A stretch of 64,000 bases of DNA, from NCBI GenBank assembly GCA_964601895.1, contig CAZROT010000007.1, positions 28,715 to 92,714 of the forward strand. Reading direction: 5' to 3'. The notes under the pieces are model-generated. The model made no database searches and had not been told where the DNA came from. It saw nothing but the letters and a program-made list of their open reading frames with translations. The DNA comes from CAZROT01 sp964601895. Lineage in GTDB: Bacteria; Pseudomonadota; Gammaproteobacteria; Enterobacterales; Enterobacteriaceae. Positions 55,643-64,000 of the stretch are shown here, piece after piece. Position numbers and translations under genes: made by a program. Every line of letters begins with the position of its first letter. The stretch's first letter is position 1.

Positions 55643-57046
55643 TTAAAACAGGCGATTTAATCCGTTGAGTGCTGCCACTCTGAAAGCTTCTGCCATGGTT
55701 GGGTAATTAAAGGTGGTATTCACGAAATATTCAATGGTATTGCCTTTGCCTTTCTGCTCCATGATAGCCTGACCAATGTGAATAATTTCCGAAGCACGTT
55801 CGCCAAAGCAATGTATACCTAAAATCTGCCTGGTTTCGCGATGAAACAAAATTTTTAAACTGCCTACGTTCATGCCGACTATCTGTGCACGGGCAAGGTG
55901 CTTGAATTGTGCACGCCCAACCTCATAGGGAATTTTCATGGTAGTGAGTTCCTGTTCAGTTTTACCGACGGAACTGATTTCTGGAATGGTATAGATCCCG
56001 GTTGGAACATCATTCATGAGATGCGCTTTTTCTTTTCCACGCAGGATGACCTGTGCGGCAATACGTCCCTGATCATAGGCTGCTGAGGCCAGGCTTGGAT
56101 AACCAATCAGGTCACCGACAGCATAGATATGTGGTAGCGTTGTTTGATAGGTGTTGTTGACTTTTAATAAACCCCGATCGCTGATTTCAATATTAATTTT
56201 TTCCAGTCCAAGATTTTGCGTATTGCCTGTCCGGCCATTTGCATAAAGCAGGCAGTCTGCTTTTACTTTTTTGCCTGACTGCAGATGCACAATGACACCA
56301 TCTTCGACACCTTCTATTGCTGAAAATTCTTCGTTATGGCGGATGACGACACCATTATTCCAGAAGTGGTAAGAGAGGGCATCGGACATTTCCTGGTCAA
56401 GGAAAGCCAGCAGACGATCACGCGTATTAATTAAATCAACTTTTACGTTTAACCCTCTGAAAATAGAGGCATATTCACAGCCAATGACACCCGCGCCGTA
56501 AATAATGATATGTTTCGGATCATGGCTGAGTTGTAAAATAGAATCACTGTCGTAAATACGCGGATGATTAAAATTAACTCCCGGTGGATGGTACGGACTG
56601 GAGCCGGTAGCAATGACAATGTGTTCAGCATGCAGTTCATCGTAAGTTTCATCTGGATAGCGCACATTAACCGTATTGGCATCAATAAAAGTCGCTTCTC
56701 CTGAGAATAATCTGCAGCCATTACGATCATAAAATCCCTGCCGCATGCGTACCTGTTGATTAATAACGGTACCTGTATGGTGTAAGATGTCAGAAAAAGA
56801 AGAGCTGAGAATGCGTGAACTATCGCTGTAGAGCGGGTTTTGATTGAATTCAATGAGACGGCTGACGGCGTGACGCAGGGCTTTGGAAGGAATGGTGCCC
56901 CAGTGAGTACAACCACCACCGACGCTTTTATATTTTTCGATAACAGCAACTTTGGTTCCGTGTTTAACTAAACCCATAGCAGCGCCTTCGCCGCCCGGAC
57001 CGGATCCAATGATAATGGTGTCAAAATGTAGATGTTGTCGTGTCAT
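55643..57046 (-). CDS. sthA: Soluble pyridine nucleotide transhydrogenase
   Basis: FAD enzyme re-oxidising NADPH with NAD+. 467 residues (E. coli 466) from ATG 57046 (MTRQHLHFDTIIIGSGPGGEG); the frame extends 10 codons further without support. FAD-binding GSGPGGEGAAMGL, the family-specific GGGCTHWGTIPSKAL (a Thr replaces the second redox Cys of lipoamide dehydrogenases), NAD-binding IYGAGVIGCEYASIF, and C-terminal IEYFVNTTFNYPTMAEAFRVAAL. Divergent from fabR, as in E. coli. Confidence 0.97.
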   Translation of the reverse strand: MTRQHLHFDTIIIGSGPGGEGAAMGLVKHGTKVAVIEKYKSVGGGCTHWGTIPSKALRHAVSRLIEFNQNPLYSDSSRILSSSFSDILHHTGTVINQQVRMRQGFYDRNGCRLFSGEATFIDANTVNVRYPDETYDELHAEHIVIATGSSPYHPPGVNFNHPRIYDSDSILQLSHDPKHIIIYGAGVIGCEYASIFRGLNVKVDLINTRDRLLAFLDQEMSDALSYHFWNNGVVIRHNEEFSAIEGVEDGVIVHLQSGKKVKADCLLYANGRTGNTQNLGLEKINIEISDRGLLKVNNTYQTTLPHIYAVGDLIGYPSLASAAYDQGRIAAQVILRGKEKAHLMNDVPTGIYTIPEISSVGKTEQELTTMKIPYEVGRAQFKHLARAQIVGMNVGSLKILFHRETRQILGIHCFGERASEIIHIGQAIMEQKGKGNTIEYFVNTTFNYPTMAEAFRVAALNGLNRLF

Positions 57047-57271
57047 AATTGATGACCTGTTTGCACATAATAACAACTAAATTTTAACATCATTATGGGT
57101 ATAACCCAACTATGGTTTAATTATTTTGCATAGACTCATTGAAACAATCTTTGATATTGCTGTCAGAACATTTGTATTGATGATGTATTTTATAACAGCA
57201 GCATTAAGATAAAGTATAAAATTTTGTTACACTGCCGCATGTAAATCGTATCAGAAGGAAATACATATCTT

Positions 57272-57892
57272 TTGAACACAAATCTGGGAATCAGGGCACA
57301 ACAAAAAGAGCGTACTCGTCGTTCTCTTGTCAACGCGGCATTCAGTCAGTTAAGCGCTGAGCGTAGTTTTGCTAGTTTGAGCCTGCGTGAAGTCGCACGT
57401 GAAGCGGGTATTGCTCCTACTTCATTTTATCGCCATTTTCGTGACGTTAATGAACTTGGATTGACTATGGTTGATGAAAGTGGCCTGATGTTGCGCCAGT
57501 TAATGCGTCAGGCACGTCAGCGCATTGCTAAAGGTGGCAGTGTTATTCGTACTTCAGTTGCTACCTTTATGGAGTTTATTGATAAAAATCCCAACGCGTT
57601 TCGTCTGTTACTGCGTGAGCGTTCTGGGACTTCAGCAGCTTTTCGTGCTGCTGTTGCGCGTGAAATTCAACATTTTATTGCGGAGCTTACCGATTATCTG
57701 GAACTGAGAAATAACACGTCTCGTAGTTTTACTGAAGCGCAGGCCGAGGCTATGGTCACTATTGTATTCAGTGCCGGGGCAGAGGCGCTGGATGTTGATA
57801 TCGCACAGCGGCGGCAGCTCGAAGAACGCCTTGTGTTGCAGTTACGGATGATTTCCAGGGGATCCAGCTATTGGTCCCGTCGGGATCAATAA
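57272..57892 (+). CDS. fabR: Fatty acid biosynthesis repressor FabR
   Basis: TetR-family repressor of unsaturated fatty acid genes fabA and fabB. 206 residues with TTG 57272 as start. Residues QQKERTRRSLVNAAFSQLSAERSF, read in parts, lead into the HTH LREVAREAGIAPTSFYRHF; MVTIVFSAGAEALDV and LVLQLRMIS match E. coli. No in-frame ATG is available: TTG 57272 has AAGGAA about 11 nt upstream, while CTG 57284 aligns with the E. coli start (LGIRAQQ versus MGVRAQQ) but has no ribosome site. The usual partner gene yijD is absent. Confidence 0.94.
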   Translation: MNTNLGIRAQQKERTRRSLVNAAFSQLSAERSFASLSLREVAREAGIAPTSFYRHFRDVNELGLTMVDESGLMLRQLMRQARQRIAKGGSVIRTSVATFMEFIDKNPNAFRLLLRERSGTSAAFRAAVAREIQHFIAELTDYLELRNNTSRSFTEAQAEAMVTIVFSAGAEALDVDIAQRRQLEERLVLQLRMISRGSSYWSRRDQ

Positions 57893-57984
57893 GCTGCATT
57901 GATTCAGTCAGCGTTGCTGAGAAGCTTACCCATGCAACACGCATCCCCAAAAAAATAGAAAACAGCCTTTTTGTCTCATGTACT

Positions 57985-59757
57985 TTATTCTGTTACATGA
58001 ATCTGTGAGAGGTTTGATGCCAAAGCCAGGTTATTATCGCTCCTGATGAATTTCAGGCTTGCTGGGTTAAACTCCTTTTCAGACGCGCGGCAGTTTTGCA
58101 GATGTTCAAGGATTCCGAGGCAACATGCTCTTATATTAATAAAATCAGTGCCATACTTTTGGGCAAACGATTGAGCGCCTCCTTCCCCGGTAATTTCAAT
58201 TTCACACTGCTGCGCTGCTATGCCAAGTGTATGTAATGCATTGGTTAATTGGGGTATTATTGCTGCTGAGTAAGGTGATTTGATGTTGAGATTTTCAAGC
58301 AGCGCAGGGCCATAATATAAATAAATACTTTTATCGAGAGATCCGTACATTTCGTGTAGTGCAGTGTACGCATTGATATCACGTGTATGTAGCATATCAA
58401 GTGCGCTAATAAGCCATTCAACATCTTTTTTTTCCATACGGCACATGCGTGAAAGGCGACTGACCAGAATCAGTGTCTGTGCATCATCATTCAGCGTATT
58501 TTTCACTTTTTCAACGGTTGCTTTATCCAGCTCAGGCAGCAGTTTTTTATAAAACTCTTTTGCTTTTTCCTCGATATTTATTGCCGCTGTGCTGCTTTCC
58601 TGTCTCAGATTATCTGCATATTGAATGAGTGTATCAAACATGTTCAGAACGGGCTCTACCACCATTTTTGGCAAAACAGGTAAATGAGGATTTGCTGCTC
58701 CCAGAAGATCAGTTGCCTCATGAACGCACCAGGTTTTTAGTGATAGTTTTAACGTTTCATATTCAGCATCGGTAGTACTGATTACCTGTGCAAGAAAAGG
58801 AGTTAACTGTGCCGGATGATTTTCGCCCTGATTGGTTTGTAATGAATTAAGTTGCATGCCCCACATTGTTTTCATTATCTGCACTATTGCTCTGTGTTCA
58901 CCATCAATAATTTTTTGTTGTGGGAAAAATTCAGCAGTTAAGGCTTGTGGGTTGGCATCAGTGCTGTTTAATACTTCTTTTTCCATTAAATACAGGGCGA
59001 CTAACAACTGCGAGTCATGGTCAAGATACTGAAATTTATCTTCCGAATACGTTATTTCATTGAAAACGACAGGATTATTTTTAAGGTGTGTTCTGACGAG
59101 CTGACTCGTTTCCTGTGATTTCAGAATGTCATGAATGGCTAATATACTTATCAAGGGATCAGTATTGTTCTGAAACTGGCCAGAAAAATGTGTATTGATA
59201 CAATTCAATAAGATAGCGAGTCTTTTTTCTAGTGAGTTTTCACTATCAGGAGAAGAGCCGAAAATGTTACATCCAGAATGAAGCGCGCGTAGCGCAAGAC
59301 AGGAACCCATGGTTTTTTGAAATTCAATTTCCGATGAAAGACCGCCTTTAGGTGTTCCTTCTAAAGAAACGGGATTTCCATACTGGTCGAATAAATACTT
59401 TACTGCAATGGTGTCAGATAAGAATATTACCGCTGCTTGAAGCAAAAACTCGCGCTTTTCTGTTAATTCCGGCAATATCGCCATCATTTTGTTAATAATG
59501 GGTTGAGTCAAATCGAGCGCTTTTTTACGCTGTATATCCATTTGCTCTTTTTTTGCCTGATTCAGTATGCGTGAGCGTATATCTTGTGTGCTGTGTTGTA
59601 TTTGTTGCGTATTGTCTTGTGCTGTATGTTCGCTCGATGACGATACAGGGGGTAAACACGTTTCTTCTGTTTTATTAGTGTGTTGTTGGTTAGTACTGGC
59701 ATCTGAAATAATGCTGCGATTAACTATCGGACTAATTTTCATAACAATACCTGGCAT
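57985..59757 (-). CDS. Unrecognised 590-residue protein, candidate effector
   Basis: I do not recognise a family. The frame starts ATG 59757 (MPGIV); ATG 59742 (MKISPIVNRSIISDAS), with AGG 7 nt upstream, is the better start. Residues 1-60 are polar and rich in Ser, Thr and Gln (STNQQHTNKTE, SSSSEHTAQDNTQQ), typical of unstructured secretion leaders. The rest is predicted helical, without signal peptide or membrane segments. LAIHDILKSQ (His209-Asp210) and LDHDSQLLVALYL (246-258) are loosely like HD-domain metal sites, which I treat as a weak hint. It replaces yijD between fabR and trmA and stands alone on its strand. By context I infer an effector-type protein; this is not shown by any motif. 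Confidence 0.55.
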   Translation of the reverse strand: MPGIVMKISPIVNRSIISDASTNQQHTNKTEETCLPPVSSSSEHTAQDNTQQIQHSTQDIRSRILNQAKKEQMDIQRKKALDLTQPIINKMMAILPELTEKREFLLQAAVIFLSDTIAVKYLFDQYGNPVSLEGTPKGGLSSEIEFQKTMGSCLALRALHSGCNIFGSSPDSENSLEKRLAILLNCINTHFSGQFQNNTDPLISILAIHDILKSQETSQLVRTHLKNNPVVFNEITYSEDKFQYLDHDSQLLVALYLMEKEVLNSTDANPQALTAEFFPQQKIIDGEHRAIVQIMKTMWGMQLNSLQTNQGENHPAQLTPFLAQVISTTDAEYETLKLSLKTWCVHEATDLLGAANPHLPVLPKMVVEPVLNMFDTLIQYADNLRQESSTAAINIEEKAKEFYKKLLPELDKATVEKVKNTLNDDAQTLILVSRLSRMCRMEKKDVEWLISALDMLHTRDINAYTALHEMYGSLDKSIYLYYGPALLENLNIKSPYSAAIIPQLTNALHTLGIAAQQCEIEITGEGGAQSFAQKYGTDFINIRACCLGILEHLQNCRASEKEFNPASLKFIRSDNNLALASNLSQIHVTE

Positions 59758-60070
59758 CCATGAATAAATATGGCAATTTTCATTACCTTGTTAATTGACC
59801 TGTCTTAATCTGAATAACTGCATGAAAATCATCACCCTGTCTGGCATTCCCGCCCTGTTGCTTACATAAAGGTAAGTTATCAAACCATTAACGCAGATCC
59901 AGCGAATACCCCAATGATATACAGGCGCTGCCCATGGATGGCTGCCATTTGTCCGGTAAATGAATTGACATATTTTGAAGATATATCCGTATCTATCTGA
60001 CATAGATACTTTTTATGAAAATCATTATGGTATCTGGAATACGGGCAGGTCCCTGTATTGCTACTGGTTG
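59758..60070. other. Gap upstream of the 590-residue gene
   Basis: 313 bp between the start of the leftward 590-residue gene and the trmA stop. A 70-codon frame at 59791-60003 (- strand) has no recognisable product or ribosome site. Two short + strand peptides starting MKII (59821 and 60015) are also unsupported. Probably promoter region plus decayed sequence. Confidence 0.4.
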
Positions 60071-61195
60071 TTACTGAATTAAGCGCTTTTCCAGTAACAG
60101 GCCACATTCCATATGATGCGTGTAAGGAAACTGATCGAACAATGCCAGTTGACAGATCTGGTGCGTTTTTTGCAGGACAGACAGATTTTCACACAGCGTT
60201 TGCGGATTGCAGGAGATATAGATAATACGGGCATGATTTTGTACCAGTTTGATGGTGTCCTCATCCAGACCACTACGTGGCGGATTAACAAAAATGGTTT
60301 CACAGTGATATTCAGTGAGATCGAGATCGTTTAAGCGGTTAAACTGACGCACACCTTGCATGGCCTGGATAAATTCCATTGCGGACATACGTACTATACA
60401 TACATTATCAATCTGATTGATAATACAATTATATTGTGCTGCTGCCACTGATGTCCTGGAGATTTCGGTTGCCAGCACACGGCGAAAATTTCTTGCCAGC
60501 GCCAGAGAAAAATTGCCATTGCCGCAATAAAGCTCCAGTAAATCTCCCTGTGAGTGGCGGGTAATTTCTGTTGCCCATTCCAGCATATGGATGTTGATGG
60601 CAGCATTGGGTTGAGTAAAGCTGTTTTCCACCTGGCGATAAACAATATTTCTGCCACTGACAGGTAAAATCTCATCGATACTGTCACTATCCAGTAAAAT
60701 TTTCATTTTTGCCGCGCGCCCAATCAGCTGCAGATCAAAGCCTGCTTTTTGTAACTGCAAACGCAGGGCAGTCGCGTTCTCTCGCCACTCGTCATCCAGC
60801 GGCCGGTGATAAAGTAACGAAGCCATGATCTTCCCACTTCTGGTCGCAAGATAGTCAATCTGAAAAAGTTTATTACGTAAAACAGGTTGATGTTTGATGA
60901 TGCTAATTAACACTGGCATTAAGCGATTAATCAACAGGCAGGCTGTGGGAAACTGCGCAACAGGGACAGGCTTTCTGGTTTTTGGGTCAAACAGGACGTG
61001 ATAGAGCTCTGTACCTTCATGCCAGATGCGAAATTCTGCTCTCATGCGGTAATGGCGGTCTGGTGAGCGAAACACTTCAGGTAATGGTGCTTTAAAGGGG
61101 AGCATCATGCTGGTTAAGCGACAGATTTTTTCTGTCAGCTGTAATTCATAGTTTTCTACCGGCAGGGTATCGGTAATCATGTTGTTTGTGTCCAT
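60071..61195 (-). CDS. trmA: tRNA (uracil-5-)-methyltransferase
   Basis: Makes m5U54 (ribothymidine) in the T-loop of tRNAs. 374 residues (E. coli 366) from ATG 61195 with AGGT 6 nt upstream; the open frame to 61399 overlaps btuB and is rejected. Conserved blocks: RMRAEFRIWHEG, RQVENSFTQPNAAINIHML, SAM-binding LLELYCGNGNFSLAL, ILYISCNP-type IIYISCNPQTL with the catalytic Cys, and FPYTHHMECGLLL with the general-base Glu. The motif IFVDPPRSGLD of E. coli reads IFVNPPRSGLD here. Divergent from btuB. Confidence 0.96.
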   Translation of the reverse strand: MDTNNMITDTLPVENYELQLTEKICRLTSMMLPFKAPLPEVFRSPDRHYRMRAEFRIWHEGTELYHVLFDPKTRKPVPVAQFPTACLLINRLMPVLISIIKHQPVLRNKLFQIDYLATRSGKIMASLLYHRPLDDEWRENATALRLQLQKAGFDLQLIGRAAKMKILLDSDSIDEILPVSGRNIVYRQVENSFTQPNAAINIHMLEWATEITRHSQGDLLELYCGNGNFSLALARNFRRVLATEISRTSVAAAQYNCIINQIDNVCIVRMSAMEFIQAMQGVRQFNRLNDLDLTEYHCETIFVNPPRSGLDEDTIKLVQNHARIIYISCNPQTLCENLSVLQKTHQICQLALFDQFPYTHHMECGLLLEKRLIQ

Positions 61196-61279
61196 AAAAA
61201 TACCTGTGATTTTTGCAGGATTGTAGAGAATGTGGCTATGAAGTCCAGGCGTGTTTGTTATTGGTGAGATGTCAACGGC

Positions 61280-63118
61280 ATGAAGAGTAAAAAATATCAA
61301 GGGTATCTTATCTTTTTGGCAATGGCATTTCACGTAAATCTGTATGCTCATCTCACTGATAATAATCGCGAAAATAACAGCATGACAGTCACCGGGCATC
61401 GGTTTACACTACTGATTACCCCCGTTCTGATATCAGTAAAAACAGTGACGCGTGATGATATTGATAGCTGGCAGGCAAAAAGTATCAATGACGTATTGCG
61501 CCTGTTACCTGGTGTAGACATCACGCAAATGGGCGGAACAGGGCAACAGAGCTCGGTGTTTATCAGAGGCACAAATTCAAATCATGTAGTTATCCTCGTT
61601 GACGGGATACGCATGAGCCCGTCTGGTATGGGTGGCTCTGTTGATCTGAGTCAGTTTCCGCTTTCTTTAGTACAAAAAATTGACTATATGCGTGGTCCTG
61701 GTCTGGCAGTGTATGGCTCAGATGCGGTGGGTGGTGTGATTAATATTATTACTCATCGCCACAAACCAGGCAGTATGCTGACGCTAAGCGCAGGATCCAG
61801 TGGTTATCAACGTTATGATATTACCACACAGCAAAAAACAGGCGACAGCACATTGCTGACACTGGGAGCAAATTATACGGGTACAAAAGGTGAAGATGTC
61901 GTTGCCAATGCCAGTGGGGATAACAGTCAGCCTGATAGCGATGGATTTAGCAGTAAGTTATTATGGCTAAGCCTGGAACATGAATTTAATAATCAATTCA
62001 GCGGATTTGCTCAGGTTTATGGCGTTGAGAATCACACTGATTATGATGGTTTCGCTTATCAGCCCCCAGCCTTGCTGGATACGCGCCAGCTCTATGGCCG
62101 CACTTATAATACTGCGCTGCATTTCAAGGAAGGTATATATAGCGCTCAACTGCTTGCTGGCTACAGCCATAACAAAGAGTATAATTACGATCCGCGTTAT
62201 GGTCCGTATCATCATTCAGCGACTCTGGATAATACACAGCAATACAGCCTGCAATGGAGTAATAGCTGGCGCAGAGCAGCAGGTGCAGTCAATGCAGGTA
62301 CTGACTGGCGGCAACAATCAGCTTATCTCAGGCTGGGAGATGATCAGGTTTTTTTGCGTAATATCGGTATATATTTAACGGGCCATCAGCAGATAAAGAA
62401 CATTATTCTTGAGGGTGCGTTACGTCATGACAATAACAGTCAGTTTGCCGGGCATTCAACCTGGCATGCCAGTGTGGGCTGGGAATTTACTACAGATTAT
62501 CGTTTAGTAACTTCTTATGGCACTGCGTTTAAGGCACCAAATTTGATGCAGCTTTACAGTAGTGCTGGCAGCATTGCTTTAAAACCAGAAGAAAGCAGGC
62601 AGTGGGAAAATCGTATTGAAAGGCTAACCGCGCCAGTCAAATGGAGCCTGTCAGTGTACGGTAATTACATTGATCAACTTATTGATTACAATAAAAATCA
62701 TTATGAAAATCTGGGTAGTGTGAAAATACAGGGTGTTGAATGGATAAGTGAATTTGATACTGGCCTTTTGACGCACCAGATATCAGTAAATTACCTGAAT
62801 CCACGTGATAGTAAAACAGGTGAAGTCCTGTTGCGGCGCGCGAAACAGCAGGCCAATTATCAGCTTGACTGGCAGGTTGCCGGGCTCGACTGGTCAGTCA
62901 TGTGGCACTATATTGGTCCGCGTCATGACAAAATTGCCAGTGGTACTGTCAAATTAGGTGGTACCAGTGTATGGGATATTGCCGTATCATATCCGATGAC
63001 TGCGGCTTTTACCGTTCGTGTCAAAATCGCCAACCTGCTGGATAAGCATTATGAGACAGTTTATGGCTACCCACTCCCGGGGCGTGGATACTATTGTACG
63101 GCAAGCTATGCTTTCTGA
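61280..63118 (+). CDS. btuB: Outer-membrane vitamin B12 receptor BtuB
   Basis: TonB-dependent transporter for cobalamins. 612 residues (E. coli 614). Signal peptide (about 1-23, ending LYA), TonB box MTVTG (about 35-39), plug domain with LRLLPGVDITQMGGTGQQSSVFIRG-type sequence and YGSDAVGGVINIIT, then a 22-strand barrel ending in an aromatic C-terminus (YCTASYAF). Barrel segments YGTAFKAPNLMQLY, LLRRAKQQANYQLDWQ and YETVYGYPLPGRGY match E. coli. The upstream gap to trmA is only 84 nt, with no cobalamin riboswitch. Its 3' end overlaps murI. Confidence 0.96.
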   Translation: MKSKKYQGYLIFLAMAFHVNLYAHLTDNNRENNSMTVTGHRFTLLITPVLISVKTVTRDDIDSWQAKSINDVLRLLPGVDITQMGGTGQQSSVFIRGTNSNHVVILVDGIRMSPSGMGGSVDLSQFPLSLVQKIDYMRGPGLAVYGSDAVGGVINIITHRHKPGSMLTLSAGSSGYQRYDITTQQKTGDSTLLTLGANYTGTKGEDVVANASGDNSQPDSDGFSSKLLWLSLEHEFNNQFSGFAQVYGVENHTDYDGFAYQPPALLDTRQLYGRTYNTALHFKEGIYSAQLLAGYSHNKEYNYDPRYGPYHHSATLDNTQQYSLQWSNSWRRAAGAVNAGTDWRQQSAYLRLGDDQVFLRNIGIYLTGHQQIKNIILEGALRHDNNSQFAGHSTWHASVGWEFTTDYRLVTSYGTAFKAPNLMQLYSSAGSIALKPEESRQWENRIERLTAPVKWSLSVYGNYIDQLIDYNKNHYENLGSVKIQGVEWISEFDTGLLTHQISVNYLNPRDSKTGEVLLRRAKQQANYQLDWQVAGLDWSVMWHYIGPRHDKIASGTVKLGGTSVWDIAVSYPMTAAFTVRVKIANLLDKHYETVYGYPLPGRGYYCTASYAF

Positions 63119-63926
63119 CACCGATTCCACAGCGTGCCCAACAGTATTAATTTTTGATTCAGGTGTGGGTGGATTATCTGTTTATAAAGAAATTGAGCGG
63201 AAGTTACCCGGTATTCACTATATTTATGCTTTTGATAACACTGCGTTTCCTTATGGAGACAAATCAGAAAAATTTATTATTGAACGTGTCCTGAAAATCA
63301 TTACTGCAGTACAGCAGCAACATACGCTTGCTGTGGTTGTCATTGCCTGTAATACAGCCAGCACCGTGTCATTGCCTGCCTTACGTGCCCGATTTTCTTT
63401 TCCCATAGTGGGTGTGGTGCCAGCCATTAAACCAGCCGTTCAGGTTACTCGTAATGGTATTATTGGCCTGCTGGCGACTCAGGCGACAGTCAATCATGCT
63501 TATACATTGAATTTAATTAAACGTTTTGCCAGTGATTGTAAAATCGAGCTGTTAGGCTCGATAGCATTGGTGAAACTGGCTGAGGCGAAACTACGGGGCG
63601 AAAGCATATCCCTGTCAGCGCTAAAAAATATTCTACATCCGTGGCTGAAAATGCCTGATCCACCGGATACTATCGTACTCGGATGTACGCATTTTCCATT
63701 ACTGGCGCAGGAAATTACGCAGGTTTTGCCAGAGGGTATACAATTGATTGACTCTGGTCAGGCGATTGCCCGCCGTACTGCGTGGTTAATTCAGTCTCAG
63801 GAAGATACCTCATTGATTCAGCGTGAAAACATTGCCTATTGTATGCAGCTAAATGCCGGTGTTACTGCATTAATGCCTGTGCTGCGGTCATATGGTTTTC
63901 CTTTATTGCACGAACTCACCACTTAA
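63108..63926 (+). CDS. murI: Glutamate racemase
   Basis: Supplies D-glutamate for peptidoglycan. 272 residues from ATG 63108 (MLSDTDSTACPTVLIFDSG), overlapping the btuB stop by 11 nt as in the enterobacterial btuB-murI pair. GTG 63084 would add eight residues and is possible; E. coli MurI has 285. Substrate and catalytic sites: FDSGVGGLSVYKEI, FPYGDKSE, catalytic Cys in VIACNTASTVSLPALR, second Cys in VLGCTHFPLL, and SGQAIARRTAWL. The 74 nt after its stop show nothing identifiable; in E. coli an rRNA operon follows. Confidence 0.96.
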   Translation: MLSDTDSTACPTVLIFDSGVGGLSVYKEIERKLPGIHYIYAFDNTAFPYGDKSEKFIIERVLKIITAVQQQHTLAVVVIACNTASTVSLPALRARFSFPIVGVVPAIKPAVQVTRNGIIGLLATQATVNHAYTLNLIKRFASDCKIELLGSIALVKLAEAKLRGESISLSALKNILHPWLKMPDPPDTIVLGCTHFPLLAQEITQVLPEGIQLIDSGQAIARRTAWLIQSQEDTSLIQRENIAYCMQLNAGVTALMPVLRSYGFPLLHELTT

Positions 63927-64000
63927 AAAATGTTTTTGATTACACGTAAGAGTAAATTGTATTTTATAAAGTAAAAGAAGTAAGGAATAAAAAAAGGTTG

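Noticed and set aside
16949..59757. Shared N-terminus MPG(V/I) of the 1279- and 590-residue proteins as a common secretion signal
   Set aside because: The start codons of both genes are uncertain, and the better-supported start of the 590-residue gene lies after this segment.
59791..60003. 70-codon frame on the - strand upstream of the 590-residue gene
   Set aside because: No ribosome site, no family resemblance and unusual composition.
59821..60080. Two short + strand peptides beginning MKII(T/M)(L/V)SGI
   Set aside because: They look alike, but each is only 15-20 codons with no ribosome site; similarity may be chance.
61196..61279. Cobalamin riboswitch before btuB
   Set aside because: The gap is only 84 nt and contains no B12-box-like sequence.
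1..64000. CRISPR arrays, tRNA or rRNA genes, transposases, integrases
   Set aside because: No spaced repeat array, cloverleaf-like sequence, rRNA motif or recombinase other than XerC/XerD was seen on either strand.

Overview
The window is chromosomal DNA of an Enterobacterales bacterium. Almost every conserved gene matches its Escherichia coli / Yersinia counterpart along the full length, and several blocks keep the enterobacterial order: ppx-ppk-upp-hda; bepA-bcp-dapA-bamC; tmcA-ypfN-dapE-yffB; dapF-xerC-yigB-uvrD-corA; ygfZ-sdhE-cptA-xerD-dsbC-recJ-prfB-lysS; sthA-fabR-trmA-btuB-murI. The blocks are joined in an order unlike E. coli, and many genes normally between them are absent (uraA, gcvR, purC, ypfH, fldB, yijD, the rest of the ilv operon). 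I infer a rearranged, partly reduced genome of a host-associated bacterium (insect symbiont or pathogen). I cannot name the species. All comparisons with E. coli are from memory of those proteins.

Layout. 1-4982: polyphosphate genes (ppx cut by the window edge, ppk), upp, and hda with a CTG start. 5201-9610: envelope quality control, peroxiredoxin, lysine/DAP synthesis, BAM lipoprotein. 9675-16964: a SopD/SifA-like effector candidate, tmcA, and a 1279-residue repeat protein. 17164-23415: ypfN, dapE, yffB, maeB, a vapBC toxin-antitoxin pair, hemF. 23667-24476: a proline-rich GNAT-like protein. 24586-31815: corA, uvrD, yigB, xerC, DUF484, dapF, lptM, cyaY. 32063-33970: a predicted serine hydrolase. 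34047-45798: ygfZ, sdhE, cptA, creBCD (where fldB sits in E. coli) with a perfect CreB operator, xerD, dsbC, recJ, prfB with its programmed frameshift, lysS. 45948-51370: hdfR, maoP, an inserted cassette carrying a YopJ-family acetyltransferase, yifB. 51620-57892: ilvE, glk, pitA, sthA, fabR. 57985-59757: an unrecognised 590-residue protein. 60071-63926: trmA, btuB, murI.

The most unusual content is six long non-core genes: the SopD-like protein, the 1279-residue repeat protein, the GNAT-like protein, the serine hydrolase, the YopJ-like protein and the 590-residue protein. Each sits alone at a junction between core blocks. Two carry recognisable type III effector signatures (the WEK(I/M)xxFF-type N-terminus of Salmonella SopD/SifA; the YopJ His/Glu/Cys triad), so the set looks like a dispersed effector repertoire for host manipulation. 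No secretion apparatus gene lies in the window. The YopJ cassette is flanked by a 65-bp direct repeat of the 3' end of maoP, which records how it was inserted.

No rRNA, tRNA, CRISPR array, transposase, integrase or replication origin was recognised.
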